Positions 34,780-43,827 of a stretch of DNA of 64,000 bases are shown here, in pieces. How positions within the stretch are numbered: position 1 is the first letter of the stretch; every line of letters starts with the position of its first letter. The notes under the pieces are model-generated. The model searched no databases, had not been told where the DNA came from, and worked only from the letters and a program-made list of their open reading frames with translations. The translations under genes and the position numbers were made by a program. The stretch comes from Prolixibacteraceae bacterium. GTDB taxonomy: Bacteria; Bacteroidota; Bacteroidia; Bacteroidales; Prolixibacteraceae. The stretch is from the NCBI GenBank assembly GCA_023229575.1, contig JALNYZ010000018.1, positions 10,447 through 74,446 of the forward strand, read 5' to 3'.

Positions 34780-35667
34780 TCAATGGTTCTGGTCATAAGT
34801 TCTGATTTTTTGAATAATTTGCCCTTCTACCTGGTCATACATATCCCGGATAAACTCATCATTGAAACACATGGTACGTTCTTCAAATGGCATGTCGTTC
34901 AGCCTGTCGAACAGCCGTTCTTTTGCTATTTGCAGGTCTTTGCCATAGATGTGGAAAGAATCGGCTTGCCAATTCATGCGTCCAAGTTTTACGGTTTTTC
35001 CCGTTTTTTCGGAAACTCCTGCGGCTATTACTTCTTTATTGAATTGAATAAATCCAAACATGTTCATAAAGTTTGCTCCCCAGGCATCGTTGCTTCTAAA
35101 GCGGACGTTGCAGTTTAGCCAATAGACTCCCTCTTCATCTTCAAGAATGCGGTACCATAACGATTGAAGACACGGTGGATCGAAACAATCGTTGTCAATG
35201 TCAGGCATCCATGTTATCATTTGTGCCTGACGGGTAAATGGCTGTTTCGATAATTTTTCGATAACAAATTGAATTTGATCCACTTTTATCTTTCCAGCTT
35301 CCCGTGATTGTCCGTCAATCAGCTCTTTCCACACGCCATAATTTTGTAATCTCCCATGATAAGTATATTCCCAACGTTTGTCGCTATCAATGTTCATGTT
35401 TTTTGTCCAGTGATCTTTGTATCCTTTTAACTCCATCACATATTCTTTCAGCTCTTCAATGCCTCCGGGAAATGCCATGTGGATCATCGGGTCAGTTTCC
35501 GGTTCCTCAATGGTGATGTTGATGGTGCAATCCATACTCTGCGGATCCTCAGGTTTATCGTACTGTGTCTTAAAACGGATCCCTTTTTGGTAAACAGCAG
35601 TGATGGCAGCTTCATAGGCCTCAGCCAGTGTTTTTTCTTTGATTGCGATGACGGGAATATTTTTCAT
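34780..35667 (-). CDS. Thymidylate synthase-fold protein
   Basis: 295 residues. The C-terminal two-thirds shows ThyA-family marks: the Pro-Pro-Cys nucleophile loop CFDPPCLQSLWYRI (Cys166), the phosphate-binding Arg-Ser in NCNVRFRSNDAWGANFMNMF (R191, S192), and the substrate-contacting DSFHIYG (His-x-Tyr). Spacing and surrounding sequence differ strongly from E. coli ThyA, so it may be an archaeal-type thymidylate synthase or a nucleotide hydroxymethylase relative. The first 100 residues do not match classical ThyA well. It is upstream of arcC-argF and may share a transcript. A TACCTTTG -7-like box is at 35733-35726. Confidence 0.75.
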   Translation of the reverse strand: MKNIPVIAIKEKTLAEAYEAAITAVYQKGIRFKTQYDKPEDPQSMDCTINITIEEPETDPMIHMAFPGGIEELKEYVMELKGYKDHWTKNMNIDSDKRWEYTYHGRLQNYGVWKELIDGQSREAGKIKVDQIQFVIEKLSKQPFTRQAQMITWMPDIDNDCFDPPCLQSLWYRILEDEEGVYWLNCNVRFRSNDAWGANFMNMFGFIQFNKEVIAAGVSEKTGKTVKLGRMNWQADSFHIYGKDLQIAKERLFDRLNDMPFEERTMCFNDEFIRDMYDQVEGQIIQKIRTYDQNH

Positions 35668-35689
35668 GTTCTTTTGGTTTTTACAGGTA

Positions 35690-35706
35690 TGATCAGGAGG
35701 TGATCA
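35690..35706. promoter_or_regulatory. Inverted repeat in the leader of the thymidylate-synthase-fold/arc operon
   Basis: TGATCA-GGAGG-TGATCA, two copies of a six-base palindrome with a five-base spacer, 23 bases before the ATG at 35667 and downstream of the presumed -7 box, so inside the leader. On the mRNA strand it reads GATCACCTCCT, the same as the 3' end of 16S rRNA. It could be an operator or chance. Confidence 0.35.
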
Positions 35707-35817
35707 GCCCATTTTTATATACTTTCAAAGGTATAAAAAATCTTGTGTACAAATTGGCAGCGCTAACTCTGCTGCTTCCTTGACGGGGCCCATGTGGCAT
35801 TGGAGTCAGGCCGTCAA

Positions 35818-35847
35818 TTGCATATTTTCCTTTTTTCCTTAACTTTG
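35818..35847 (+). promoter_or_regulatory. Bacteroidota-type promoter of ftsK
   Basis: TTG at 35818-35820, 19 bases, TAACTTTG at 35840-35847; leader of about 35 bases to ATG 35891. Confidence 0.72.
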
Positions 35848-35890
35848 CTTTGATTTAATCCTACATTTGACTTTTCAAAACGATCAGATA

Positions 35891-38314
35891 ATGGTTCAAC
35901 AAAAGGTTGATAATCAACAAAAAGCAGCGTCAGTAAAAAGTGGTGGCGGGACCAGGGGCCCCAAATTTACAAGTTGGGAGAAGTTCCGGAATATTATTGC
36001 CGTTCCACTTTTTTTCTTTTCGCTTTATTTGTTTGTAGTATTTATCTCTTTTCTACTACAGGAGGGTGCAGATGTCAGTCATTTAGATGTTTCCATTAAA
36101 GAACTTCTAACCAATCCAAACATTAAAATTGGGAATGCAGGAGGGAAATGGGGTGCCATTCTTGCCAATTGGTTCATCAACAAAGGATTTGGATTTGCAT
36201 CTTTCATTATTCTGTACTTATCCATTCTTTTGTCTTTACGCCTTGCCAAGGTTGGGAAATTTTCTTTGGCAAAAAATTTCGGATATGGAATATTTTTTAT
36301 GATCTGGATATCCATTGCACTGGCATTTTCGCTCTCTTATTTTTATAAAAACTCACCCATACTACCCGGAGGGGCATATGGATTTCTTATGTCACAGCAC
36401 CTGAATTCAGTCATTGGCAAATTTGGAACGTTTTTCATTCTGTTTGGGTCATTGTTGATATTAATTATCGTGGCTTTTGAAGATGCATGGGGTGCCATCA
36501 TTGGTCTACTGAATTCCAAACGACCAGTCAGGAAGAAGGAGGTTGAACTTACAACCAATGATCCATCGTTTTTGGTCCAACCACCAAAAACGATTGAAAA
36601 GGACCGATCATTCTCAAAAGTTGCAGATGATAACGAGGTGAAAATTGTTTATGCCGAGCCAGATGACGATTCCATTGAATTGGAGATGGGCGAAATCTTT
36701 GTTGAAGATGAGCACTATCCTGTTATTGAAAAACAACCCAATGATAATCCTGTATTTAGTCAGCTCCCAATTGATTCAGATGAAACAGACATTGAAATGG
36801 AGGAAAAGGATTATGATCCTACTCTTGATTTGTCGAGATATATTTTCCCTTCCTTAGATCTGTTGGAAGAACGCGCTACCGGAAATCCACAGGTGACCAA
36901 CGATGAGTTGATGGCTAACAAAAATAAGATCCTGCAAACGCTGAAGAATTACAGCATCGAGATTGAGAAGATTCGGGCAACGACAGGACCAACCGTCACA
37001 TTGTATGAAATTGTGCCTGCTCCGGGGGTTAGAATATCCAAAATTAAGAATTTGGAAGATGACATTGCGCTCAGCCTCTCAGCTCTGGGAATTCGAATCA
37101 TTGCACCAATGCCGGGAAAGGGAACTGTTGGTATTGAGGTACCCAACAACAAGCCCGAGGTAGTATCCATGCGTTCGCTGATCGCTTCCAAGGTATTTCA
37201 GGAGTCGGATTTCGAACTCCCTCTTGCCTTGGGTAAGACCATTTCGAACGAGACCTTTGTGGTCGACCTTACGAAGATGCCACACATTCTTGTTGCCGGA
37301 GCTACTGGTCAGGGTAAATCTGTTGGATTAAATGCCATCATCTCTTCCCTGCTTTACAAAAAGCATCCATCTCAGTTGAAATTTGTGTTTATTGACCCCA
37401 AAAAGGTTGAACTCAACCTATATTCCGTCATTGAGAAACATTTTTTGGCCAAGATGGAGGGGATGGAAGACGCTATTATCACAGACGTTCAGCAGGTAAA
37501 GGATACGCTCAATTCACTGATCATTGAGATGGAACGGCGTTACGATTTGCTTAAAGTTGCCCAAACCAGAAACGTCAAGGAGTACAATGTCAAATTTATT
37601 TCACGCAGGCTTAATCCCAACAAGGGGCACCGTTATTTGCCATACATCGTGGTGGTAGTTGATGAGTTTGCTGATTTAATCATGACTGCGGGGAAAGAGA
37701 TAGAACTGCCGATTGCCAGGATAGCCCAGTTGGCGAGGGCTGTTGGAATTCACATGATTATTGCAACTCAACGACCTTCCATCAACATTATTACCGGTGT
37801 GATCAAAGCCAATTTCCCGACCAGGATCGCATTCAAAGTTGCCTCAATGGTCGACTCAAGGACCATTCTGGATACACCTGGCGCCAATCAGTTGATTGGT
37901 CGTGGCGACATGCTAGTGTCAATCGGAAATGTTCTTACCAGGATCCAATGCGCATTTGTTGATACCCCCGAAGTTGAAGCAATTGCCAACTTTATCGGGA
38001 AACAACCTGGGTATCCTACTGCCTGGGCATTGCCTGAATATCGCAGCGACAGCGCCGATAGTTCAGATGAGGTCGATTTAAAGAACAGGGATGAACTATT
38101 TGATGACGCTGCACGGATTGTGGTATTAAACCAAACGGGTTCTACTTCGTCTATTCAAAGAAAGTTTTCAATTGGCTATAATCGGGCCGGAAGGATCATG
38201 GATCAACTTGAAGCTGCCGGTATTGTCGGTGTAAATGCGGGCAGTAAAGCACGTGAAGTATTGATTCAGGATGAAAACAGCCTGGAGCACATTTTGCGGA
38301 AATTACCCCAATAA
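35891..38314 (+). CDS. ftsK: FtsK/SpoIIIE-family DNA translocase
   Basis: About 807 residues from ATG 35891 (an in-frame TTG at 35867 adds eight). Four to five membrane helices in residues 25-200 anchor it at the septum. An acidic linker is followed by the alpha/beta motor: Walker A HILVAGATGQGKSVGLNAII, Walker B YIVVVVDEFADLIM and the IIATQRPSINIITGVIKANF segment with the following FPTRIAF. A winged-helix gamma domain ends the protein (IVVLNQTGSTSSIQRKFSIG, YNRAGRIMDQLEAAGIVG), which in FtsK reads polar KOPS sites and activates XerD. It moves chromosome ends during division. A lolA-like gene follows downstream. Confidence 0.94.
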   Translation: MVQQKVDNQQKAASVKSGGGTRGPKFTSWEKFRNIIAVPLFFFSLYLFVVFISFLLQEGADVSHLDVSIKELLTNPNIKIGNAGGKWGAILANWFINKGFGFASFIILYLSILLSLRLAKVGKFSLAKNFGYGIFFMIWISIALAFSLSYFYKNSPILPGGAYGFLMSQHLNSVIGKFGTFFILFGSLLILIIVAFEDAWGAIIGLLNSKRPVRKKEVELTTNDPSFLVQPPKTIEKDRSFSKVADDNEVKIVYAEPDDDSIELEMGEIFVEDEHYPVIEKQPNDNPVFSQLPIDSDETDIEMEEKDYDPTLDLSRYIFPSLDLLEERATGNPQVTNDELMANKNKILQTLKNYSIEIEKIRATTGPTVTLYEIVPAPGVRISKIKNLEDDIALSLSALGIRIIAPMPGKGTVGIEVPNNKPEVVSMRSLIASKVFQESDFELPLALGKTISNETFVVDLTKMPHILVAGATGQGKSVGLNAIISSLLYKKHPSQLKFVFIDPKKVELNLYSVIEKHFLAKMEGMEDAIITDVQQVKDTLNSLIIEMERRYDLLKVAQTRNVKEYNVKFISRRLNPNKGHRYLPYIVVVVDEFADLIMTAGKEIELPIARIAQLARAVGIHMIIATQRPSINIITGVIKANFPTRIAFKVASMVDSRTILDTPGANQLIGRGDMLVSIGNVLTRIQCAFVDTPEVEAIANFIGKQPGYPTAWALPEYRSDSADSSDEVDLKNRDELFDDAARIVVLNQTGSTSSIQRKFSIGYNRAGRIMDQLEAAGIVGVNAGSKAREVLIQDENSLEHILRKLPQ

Positions 38315-38315
38315 G

Positions 38316-38430
38316 GGAAGGACAAAGGATAAAGGATAAAGTTAAAAGGATAAAGGGAAGAGGCTCATCCGTTTTTTGTGGAGGGGTAAGGCTAATAGCC
38401 AATAGCTAAAAGCTAACATCCTTTAAGTAA
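38316..38430 (+). repeat. Degenerate short tandem repeats between ftsK and the lolA-like gene
   Basis: Successive AGGATAAAG units (GGACAAAGGATAAAGGATAA, then a further AAAAGGATAAAGG at about 38344) are followed by GGCTAATAGCC/AATAGCTAAAAGCTAA near 38390-38417, which can fold as GGCTAATAGCC or GCTAATAGC. No gene. Possibly slipped-strand repeats or a weak RNA hairpin. Confidence 0.45.
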
Positions 38431-38453
38431 ATGACATAAACGACTAATTAATA

Positions 38454-39104
38454 ATGAGAAGATTAACAATTGTATTGGCAGTATTGATGATTACTGCGAA
38501 CTTATGGGCACAACAGGATCCGAAAGCAAAGGAAGTTTTAGATAAGCTATCACAAACGACAAAGGGCTATAAAACGATTCAGATTGATTTCTCTTTTACC
38601 CTCGAAAACAAAAAGAACAATGTAAACCAAACCAACGAAGGCGAGGTTGCATTGAAAGGGAAGAGTTACAGGTTGCATATGCCAGTATTCAGTATGGATA
38701 TATTTTGTGATGGGACTACAACCTGGAGTTACCTGACCGAAGCCAAAGAGTGCAACATATCAGGAGTAGAGGATGATATGGAGGAATCACTAAATCCGGC
38801 AAATATTTTTACCATTTACGAGAAAGGGTTCAACTACTCTTTCATTGGTGAGGAGAACCTGGCCGGGAAAGCGGTTCATGTACTCGACCTCTTTCCCGTA
38901 GACAAAAAGAAAGAGTTTGTGAAAGTCAGGTTGTACATTGACAGAGTAAAAAATCAAATAGTAAAGGCACAGACATTTAACAAAGATGGAAATACCTACA
39001 TCCTGGTTTTAAAGCGTATGAAAACCAATGTTGAATTGAAAGATGATTATTTCAAATTCGATAAATCCAAATATCCCGGAGTGGAAATCAATGATATGAG
39101 ATGA
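38454..39104 (+). CDS. LolA-like outer-membrane lipoprotein carrier protein
   Basis: 216 residues with a signal peptide (MRRLTIVLAVLMITANLWAQ). The body follows LolA: an opening helix with AKEVLDKLSQTTKGYKTIQI, strands with DFSFTLENKKN and GEVALKGKSYRLHMPVFSMD, then IFCDGTTTWSYLTE (the open-barrel edge) and the late VRLYIDRVKNQIVKAQTFNK. LolA escorts lipoproteins across the periplasm; the Bacteroidota type is diverged, and some serve other roles. It follows ftsK, a conserved neighbour order, and ends at a bidirectional terminator. Confidence 0.85.
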   Translation: MRRLTIVLAVLMITANLWAQQDPKAKEVLDKLSQTTKGYKTIQIDFSFTLENKKNNVNQTNEGEVALKGKSYRLHMPVFSMDIFCDGTTTWSYLTEAKECNISGVEDDMEESLNPANIFTIYEKGFNYSFIGEENLAGKAVHVLDLFPVDKKKEFVKVRLYIDRVKNQIVKAQTFNKDGNTYILVLKRMKTNVELKDDYFKFDKSKYPGVEINDMR

Positions 39105-39120
39105 TTTTTACAAGGATGGA

Positions 39121-39160
39121 AAATAAATAAATGGGGGAGATTTTCCCCATTTATTTATTT
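39121..39160. terminator. Bidirectional terminator between lolA-like and pyk
   Basis: A 16-base perfect inverted repeat, AAATAAATAAATGGGG (39121-39136) / CCCCATTTATTTATTT (39145-39160), with an eight-base loop. It serves both convergent genes; its right arm contains the pyk stop codon (39157-39155). Confidence 0.88.
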
Positions 39161-40591
39161 TCCATCCTTTGCTTTTTTCTGGTGCATCATCTGGGCAACG
39201 GAGGCAATCTCGATAAAGCTTGTACCTCCTCCAACGCCAAAATTTCCGCCAACATAAACAACGGTATCATTTTCGGAAATGAATCCTCTTTTAACCAAAT
39301 CGAGCAATGAGGTCTCGATGAGTTTGTATTTGTTTTTCTTTACCACAATTTCACTGGCAAAAACCCCATAGGAGAGTGCCAGCTCCCTTTTCACCCTTCC
39401 GGTATGACACTTGGCATAGACTGGTCGGGGACTTCTGAAGGCTGAAATATATCTGGCTATTTTCCCTGTCAGGGTATCTGTAATGATTGCAGCAACCTTT
39501 AGTTCACTTGCTGACAATACAGCTGCCTCGGCCAGGAAAGCGGATACTTCATTTTCAAGTCTTGGCACCGAGAGATCGTTTCTTTTATCCTTTGAGCATT
39601 CAACTTCCATCGCAACGCGCGACATGAGCTGAACCGCTTCAACCGGGTATTGGCCGTAAGCTGTTTCTCCTGAAAGCATTACCGCATCCGTGCGGTCATA
39701 GATGGCTGTGGCCACATCACTGACTTCAGCCCTGGTAGGCCTTGGATTGGTAATCATCGTATGAAGCATTTGAGTCGCGATGATAACCGGTTTCTTGCGT
39801 TCCACACACTTTCTGATTAAATTGCGCTGAATGGCAGGTATTTTCTCGGCAGGTATTTCAATGCCCAGATCACCCCGTGCCACCATAATTCCATAGGCAT
39901 GATCTAGGATTTCGTCAATGTTCCTGACCCCATCGGTGTCTTCAATTTTTGCTATTATCTTGATTTTGCTATTTTCTTCATTCAGAATTTCCTGAACAGC
40001 CTGGACATCCTCCTTGTTTCTAACGAAGGAGTGCGCAATAAAATCGAGATCGTTGGCAGCGGCCCACCTGATAAACTGCCGGTCCTTCTCTGTAAGTGAA
40101 GGCAAATGCAAAGAAACACCGGGAACATTGATGCTCTTTCTATTTTTGATATAACCATCATTGCCCACCAGTGCAATTAAACACTCATCCGTTTTTTCCA
40201 AAATAGTTAGCTCAATTTCCCCATCGTCAATTAGAACTGAACTACCTACCGGGATATCTCTTGTGAAGAATTGATAATCGACCACAAGTACACCCAGTTT
40301 CGATGGTTCTTCACCGCATTTTATGTTGAGATGATCCCCTTTGTTGATTTTTATGGGTTCAACAATGTTTTTTGTGCGAATCTCCGGCCCTTTCGTATCA
40401 ACCAAAATGGCAAGGCCATCGCTGACAGATCTTACATTATTGATGATATTCATAGCGGACTCAGTTGTTTGGTGCGCCGTATTTATTCTGACGACATTCA
40501 TGCCGGCATCCATGAGGGTACGCAAAAAATCTGGTTCACAATTCTTATCCGAGATAGTTGCTACAATTTTCGTATGCTTTTGTTTTCTCAT
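39155..40591 (-). CDS. pyk: Pyruvate kinase
   Basis: 478 residues. N-terminal TKIVATISDKN, then the catalytic barrel: AGMNVVRINTAH, ILVDTKGPEIRTK, the signature IIAKIEDTDGVRNIDEIL (catalytic Lys, Glu and Asp), GIMVARGDLGIEIPAEKI and PVIIATQMLHTMITNPRPTR. It makes pyruvate and ATP from PEP and ADP. The C-terminal regulatory domain is present but ends in a divergent tail. Same orientation as aroQ, 56 bases downstream of it. With pckG also in the window, both sides of the PEP/pyruvate/oxaloacetate node are represented. Confidence 0.96.
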   Translation of the reverse strand: MRKQKHTKIVATISDKNCEPDFLRTLMDAGMNVVRINTAHQTTESAMNIINNVRSVSDGLAILVDTKGPEIRTKNIVEPIKINKGDHLNIKCGEEPSKLGVLVVDYQFFTRDIPVGSSVLIDDGEIELTILEKTDECLIALVGNDGYIKNRKSINVPGVSLHLPSLTEKDRQFIRWAAANDLDFIAHSFVRNKEDVQAVQEILNEENSKIKIIAKIEDTDGVRNIDEILDHAYGIMVARGDLGIEIPAEKIPAIQRNLIRKCVERKKPVIIATQMLHTMITNPRPTRAEVSDVATAIYDRTDAVMLSGETAYGQYPVEAVQLMSRVAMEVECSKDKRNDLSVPRLENEVSAFLAEAAVLSASELKVAAIITDTLTGKIARYISAFRSPRPVYAKCHTGRVKRELALSYGVFASEIVVKKNKYKLIETSLLDLVKRGFISENDTVVYVGGNFGVGGGTSFIEIASVAQMMHQKKAKDGK

Positions 40592-40647
40592 AAAAGTATG
40601 TTTGGGAATGAAGGCTTGTTGATTTCAATGAAAGGGTTGGTTTTATT

Positions 40648-41076
40648 CTATTTGAAAGCCGGCATTAAAAAACTTTCAATCCCAAGGCGGTAAGAGTCAA
40701 GTCCAAACCCCATAATGCTTCCGCGGCAAACCGGGCCAATAATCGACTCGTGCCGAAACGACTCGCGTGTAAGGATATTGGAGATGTGAACTTCAACAAC
40801 CGGTGTTGTCACAGCGGCAATGGCATCCCTGATCGCAACTGAGGTATGGGTGTAAGCGCCGGCATTAAGGATAATTCCATCGGAAGAAAAGCCAATTTTT
40901 TGCAGGAAGGTAACGATTTCCCCTTCAACGTTTGACTGAAAATAGTCCAGGTTAATTTCGGGATATTGGGGCCTGATTTTCCCGAGCCATTCTTCAAACG
41001 AGCTGTTGCCGTAAATGCCTTTTTCCCGTTTTCCCAACAAATTGAGATTGGGACCATTAACAATACTAATATTCAT
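40648..41076 (-). CDS. aroQ: Type II 3-dehydroquinate dehydratase
   Basis: 142 residues, the type II size. MNISIVNGPNLNLLGKREKG holds the substrate-binding NGPNLNLLG with Arg17, and the following Tyr in IYGNSSFEEW is the catalytic base; later DGIILNAGAYTHTSVAIRDA (Asn, His) and VEVHISNILTRESFRHESII complete the active site. It dehydrates 3-dehydroquinate in the shikimate pathway. ATG at 41076; divergent from xerD across 41077-41387. That 311-base AT-rich spacer shows only a TAAGTTTG -7-like box for xerD at 41303-41310 and no matching -33. Confidence 0.95.
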   Translation of the reverse strand: MNISIVNGPNLNLLGKREKGIYGNSSFEEWLGKIRPQYPEINLDYFQSNVEGEIVTFLQKIGFSSDGIILNAGAYTHTSVAIRDAIAAVTTPVVEVHISNILTRESFRHESIIGPVCRGSIMGFGLDSYRLGIESFLMPAFK

Positions 41077-41387
41077 GCGTATAAGTTTTTAGTGTTATCG
41101 AATATTCAAACAACTTTATGCCGGTTTTAATTCATATATAATATTTAAATACCTTAATGTTATATAGATACTGACTATTTGCTTGATTGATTACGTATGT
41201 TTAAATCCATTATTAAATCGTCGAATCAGGCCGACTGAATTGTTTTCTGATGAAAAACTCGACTAAAATCGGAAAAAAAAATGAGTGTTGTCAAAAAAAA
41301 AATAAGTTTGGATTTTTATATAACATATTTATTTCACACAATTGAAACAAAAATGTATTTCAATTGTTTCAATAAAAAAAACAAGAT

Positions 41388-42287
41388 ATGAACTGGACAG
41401 AAAGCAAAAAAGGGTATGAGACTTTTTTGAGACTGGAAAAATCCCTTTCTCAAAATTCAGTCAGTGCTTACGTAAATGACATTCATAAACTTATTTCCTT
41501 CGTTGAAGAACATTATCCTGGACTATCACCAGAGGCAATAAAATTGGTTCAGCTAAGAAAATTTGTCGAATGGATGAACGGAAATGGGGTCAGCCCCAGG
41601 ACACAAGCGCGCACCATCTCAGGTGTCAAGTCGTATTTTAAATTTCTTTTGATAGAAGAGGTGGTGGAAAATGATCCTACCACGCTCCTTGAATCCCCCA
41701 AGATAGGCCGTAAACTGCCGGATGTACTAAGTGATGAAGAGATCAACCGTTTGATTGACGCTGTAGATCTTGAAAAGCCAGAAGGACTAAGAAACAAGGC
41801 CATTCTCGAAACGCTTTACAGTTGTGGACTTAGGGTATCCGAGCTTGTTAACCTGCGCCTTTCCAATCTTCATTTTGAGCAGGAGTTTCTCAAGATTGCC
41901 GGAAAAGGGGAGAAAGAGAGATTGGTTCCAATCAGCAAACGGGCCATTGAAGATATCCGGAAATATATGGTTGGATACAGAAAGAAATTGAAAATTGACA
42001 AGTCAAGTGAAAATATCCTTTTCCTAAACCGTAGGGGAAAAAAATTAAGCAGAGTGATGATATTCACTATTATAAAAAATTTGGCGCAAAAAATTAAGCT
42101 TGAAAAAAGTATAAGTCCTCATACGTTCAGGCATTCATTTGCTTCGGCATTGGTAAAAGGTGGCGCCGATCTGCGGGCTGTGCAGGAGATGCTGGGACAT
42201 GAATCTATTCTGACCACAGAGATTTACACGCACCTGGATAAAGAATTTTTGAAAGAGACGGTAAATAAATTTCATCCCCGATCTTAG
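41388..42287 (+). CDS. xerD: Site-specific tyrosine recombinase XerD
   Basis: 299 residues, standard Xer length. The N-terminal SAM-like domain (GYETFLRLEKSLSQNSVSAY) binds DNA; the catalytic domain has Arg in LYSCGLRVSELVNLRLSNLH, Lys in KIAGKGEKERLVPI, the His-x-x-Arg in SPHTFRHSFASALVKGGADL, His in VQEMLGHESILTTEIYTHLD and the nucleophile Tyr in TEIYTHL. It resolves chromosome dimers at dif with FtsK, whose gene is 3 kb upstream. Which of the Bacteroidota XerC/XerD roles it fills cannot be decided here. Ends at a terminator. Confidence 0.93.
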   Translation: MNWTESKKGYETFLRLEKSLSQNSVSAYVNDIHKLISFVEEHYPGLSPEAIKLVQLRKFVEWMNGNGVSPRTQARTISGVKSYFKFLLIEEVVENDPTTLLESPKIGRKLPDVLSDEEINRLIDAVDLEKPEGLRNKAILETLYSCGLRVSELVNLRLSNLHFEQEFLKIAGKGEKERLVPISKRAIEDIRKYMVGYRKKLKIDKSSENILFLNRRGKKLSRVMIFTIIKNLAQKIKLEKSISPHTFRHSFASALVKGGADLRAVQEMLGHESILTTEIYTHLDKEFLKETVNKFHPRS

Positions 42288-42314
42288 GGATATGAATTTA
42301 TTTGCATGCAAGTG

Positions 42315-42344
42315 AAAGGGCGTTGATTTTTTCAACGCCCTTTT
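42315..42344 (+). terminator. Rho-independent terminator after xerD
   Basis: Stem AAAGGGCGTTGA (42315-42326) / TCAACGCCCTTT (42332-42343) with a five-base loop and a T-rich end. Confidence 0.9.
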
Positions 42345-42474
42345 GAATGGTATCCCTGAAAAACATTAATTCATCGTTAAGTTTTATCAGGTTGATTCAT
42401 GTTCTAAAATTCATTGCCCTTTTTTAAATAGATTTGCAAGCAAGTTCATTATAAATAAATTAATTATCAGCGAA

Positions 42475-43770
42475 GTGGATCAGCAAGCCATCACATTGAA
42501 TGATGTAATTCAGGAGAGCAACCCCTCTGTATATGAATTACTCTCCGAAAGAGGGAAGAATATATTCTTTCCCAAATTGGGAATTTTAGCACAGTCGGCC
42601 CAAGCAAAAGGCAAAGATATCAATGCGACCATCGGGGAAGCAGTTGAAGACAACGGTCATCCTATGCACCTGACTGAACTTGGTCAATTGGTTAATCTAC
42701 CGGATTCCCTTGTATTTCCTTATGCACCCAGCTTTGGGAAACCGGATCTGAGAAGTAGTTGGAAAAAATTTATTTATAAAAAGAATCCATTACTTGGTGA
42801 GACTCCAATCAGCATGCCTATAGCCACCAATGGAATAACCCATGGTATTAGTATTGCCTCATATCTATTTGTAGACGAAGGTGATACCATAATAATACCG
42901 GATTTATACTGGGAGAACTATTCACTTATTTTCGAAAACAACTATTTGGGCAAGATAGTAACCTTCCCATTGTTTCAAAATGGGGGGTTCAACCATCAGG
43001 GACTAGCGGAAATGATGGAACAGTCCAGCGGGAAGATTATTATACTTCTTAATTTCCCCAACAATCCATCCGGTTATACACCACTTGTCAGTGAGATTGA
43101 TGGTATTGTTGAACTGATTTCCAGGCAGGCAAACAAGGGGAAAAAGGTTGTTGTACTCATCGATGATGCATATTTTGGCCTGGTTTATGAAAAGGGGGTT
43201 TTCACAGAATCGATATTTACCCAACTGGCTACACTTCACGAAAATGTATTGGCAGTCAAGCTGGATGGTGCCACCAAAGAGGATTATGTTTGGGGCTTCC
43301 GGGTTGGATTTATTACTTATGGAGTGAAAAATGGAACGCCGGCCTTTTATGAGGCAATGGAGAATAAAACAGCCGGTGCTGTTCGAGGCAACATATCAAA
43401 TATAAGTCATCTTTCACAATCTTTATTACAGAGGGCTTATGCATCTGAGAATTACGACAAAAGCAAGGAGGAAAAATTCAATATCCTGCATTCCAGGTAT
43501 GAAAAAATTAAAGAAGTTTTGGCCAATCCTAGATATGACCGTTATTTTGCGGCGTTGCCATTCAATTCGGGTTATTTCATGTGTATTGAATTGAGGGACG
43601 GCCTCAAAGCTGAAGATGTCAGGAAGATTCTTCTTGAGAAATACAGTACCGGAGTTATTGTCTTTGGAAATTTGATTCGAATTGCGTTTTCTGCTGTACC
43701 TGCCGAGAAAATCCATCAATTAATTGAGAATATCCATGCTGCTTGCCAGGACTATTTAGTCAGTAAATAA
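42475..43770 (+). CDS. PLP-dependent class I/II aminotransferase
   Basis: 431 residues from a GTG at 42475. Fold-type I landmarks: NGITHGISIASYLFVDEGD, PDLYWENYSLIFENN, IILLNFPNNPSGYTP (Asn for PLP O3'), VVVLIDDAYFGLVYEKG (Asp-Ala-Tyr that contacts the pyridine ring), VKLDGATKEDYVWGFRVGFI (PLP lysine within DGATKE) and a C-terminal NLIRIAFSAVPAEKI with the carboxylate-binding Arg. The class resembles aspartate/alanine/aromatic transaminases; the substrate is unassigned. It is followed by pckG in the same direction (57-base gap). A TAGATTTG -7-like box is at 42429-42436. Confidence 0.88.
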   Translation: MDQQAITLNDVIQESNPSVYELLSERGKNIFFPKLGILAQSAQAKGKDINATIGEAVEDNGHPMHLTELGQLVNLPDSLVFPYAPSFGKPDLRSSWKKFIYKKNPLLGETPISMPIATNGITHGISIASYLFVDEGDTIIIPDLYWENYSLIFENNYLGKIVTFPLFQNGGFNHQGLAEMMEQSSGKIIILLNFPNNPSGYTPLVSEIDGIVELISRQANKGKKVVVLIDDAYFGLVYEKGVFTESIFTQLATLHENVLAVKLDGATKEDYVWGFRVGFITYGVKNGTPAFYEAMENKTAGAVRGNISNISHLSQSLLQRAYASENYDKSKEEKFNILHSRYEKIKEVLANPRYDRYFAALPFNSGYFMCIELRDGLKAEDVRKILLEKYSTGVIVFGNLIRIAFSAVPAEKIHQLIENIHAACQDYLVSK

Positions 43771-43827
43771 CTTTTCAGAGCTGCTGAAATCTACAAATAG
43801 ATCAGATTCATTATTAAATTCATATTC

